Made by a program: the position numbers and the translations under genes. From positions 1 through 22,252 of the forward strand of contig DAOVRJ010000004.1 in NCBI GenBank assembly GCA_030628225.1: DNA of 22,252 bases. The letters are read 5' to 3'. Below the pieces are notes generated by a model that was given only the letters and a program-made list of their open reading frames with translations, did not search any database and was not told where the DNA came from. This DNA comes from Candidatus Zixiibacteriota bacterium (GTDB lineage: Bacteria > SM23-81). Below, in pieces: positions 22,232 through 22,252 of the stretch (position 1 is the stretch's first letter; the number at the start of each line of letters is the position of its first letter).

Positions 22232-22252
22232 CGCTTCAACCGGCGTGCTGCT

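Overview
The window looks like a chromosomal piece of an uncultured bacterium, most likely from the FCB side of the tree (Bacteroidetes/Ignavibacteria-like candidate phyla such as KSB1, Zixibacteria or relatives). The main reason is the 756-residue secreted Asp-box protein at 9953-12223. It ends in a textbook type IX secretion (Por) sorting domain, with an NYPNPFNPTT motif and a closing SGIYICKL...KKLLLIR stretch. Lipoproteins with clear lipoboxes, frequent TTG/GTG starts behind strong Shine-Dalgarno sequences, and many same-strand small operons fit this. The phylum is an inference. Every gene I accept is on the + strand. No tRNA, rRNA, CRISPR array, transposase or integrase was seen.

Region 1 (1-3.8 kb) is accessory DNA. 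It holds a fragment, a broken antitoxin-like gene with an in-frame TGA, a conserved 107-residue hypothetical, a hicB-hicA toxin-antitoxin pair, a conserved 118-residue hypothetical, and a secreted exonuclease-endonuclease-phosphatase (EEP) protein with a two-helix membrane partner. Between and in front of these genes lies a repeated palindromic element. Two copies are complete (about 855-925 and 1346-1418) and carry two inverted hairpins separated by exactly 16 nt. Two more (1835-1879 and 3714-3758) keep only the second hairpin. All four point the same way and end in a YGRGCAA tail. I know of no named family that matches it.

Region 2 (3.8-9.8 kb) is housekeeping-like. It has an HlyD/MacA-type adaptor and a MacB/FtsX permease (no ATPase gene between them), an alkyltransferase-like DNA repair protein with Trp replacing the acceptor Cys, a YjbQ-family protein, and a membrane-protein quality-control-like set: a double zinc-ribbon protein, LemA, and an HtpX-like M48 protease with two extra zinc-ribbon modules.

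Region 3 (9.9-14.2 kb) has the T9SS Asp-box protein, a TPR lipoprotein, the last codons of a dead O-methyltransferase, a block of degenerate direct repeats and a Cys-rich DUF3795 protein.

Region 4 (14.4-16.0 kb) carries the most unusual gene: a RibD/CDA-type zinc deaminase joined to the GHKL-ATPase and winged-helix half of the RecG-like/AlbA_2 regulators. The deaminase sits where the AlbA_2 (Schlafen-like) domain normally is. An 11-bp tandem repeat (nine units) starts inside its last codons and supplies the stop codon.

Region 5 (16.2-18.8 kb) starts with a perfect-consensus sigma70-type promoter. It holds an arylsulfotransferase-family protein flanked by two decayed copies of one trypsin-like lipoprotein gene.

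Region 6 (18.8-22.0 kb) is visibly more GC-rich. It encodes a thiolase, its DUF35 zinc-ribbon/OB-fold partner and a methylcrotonyl-CoA-carboxylase-type carboxyltransferase, which looks like a leucine/branched acyl-CoA degradation operon running off toward the right edge. The window ends in another block of degenerate repeats and a G/C-rich hairpin.
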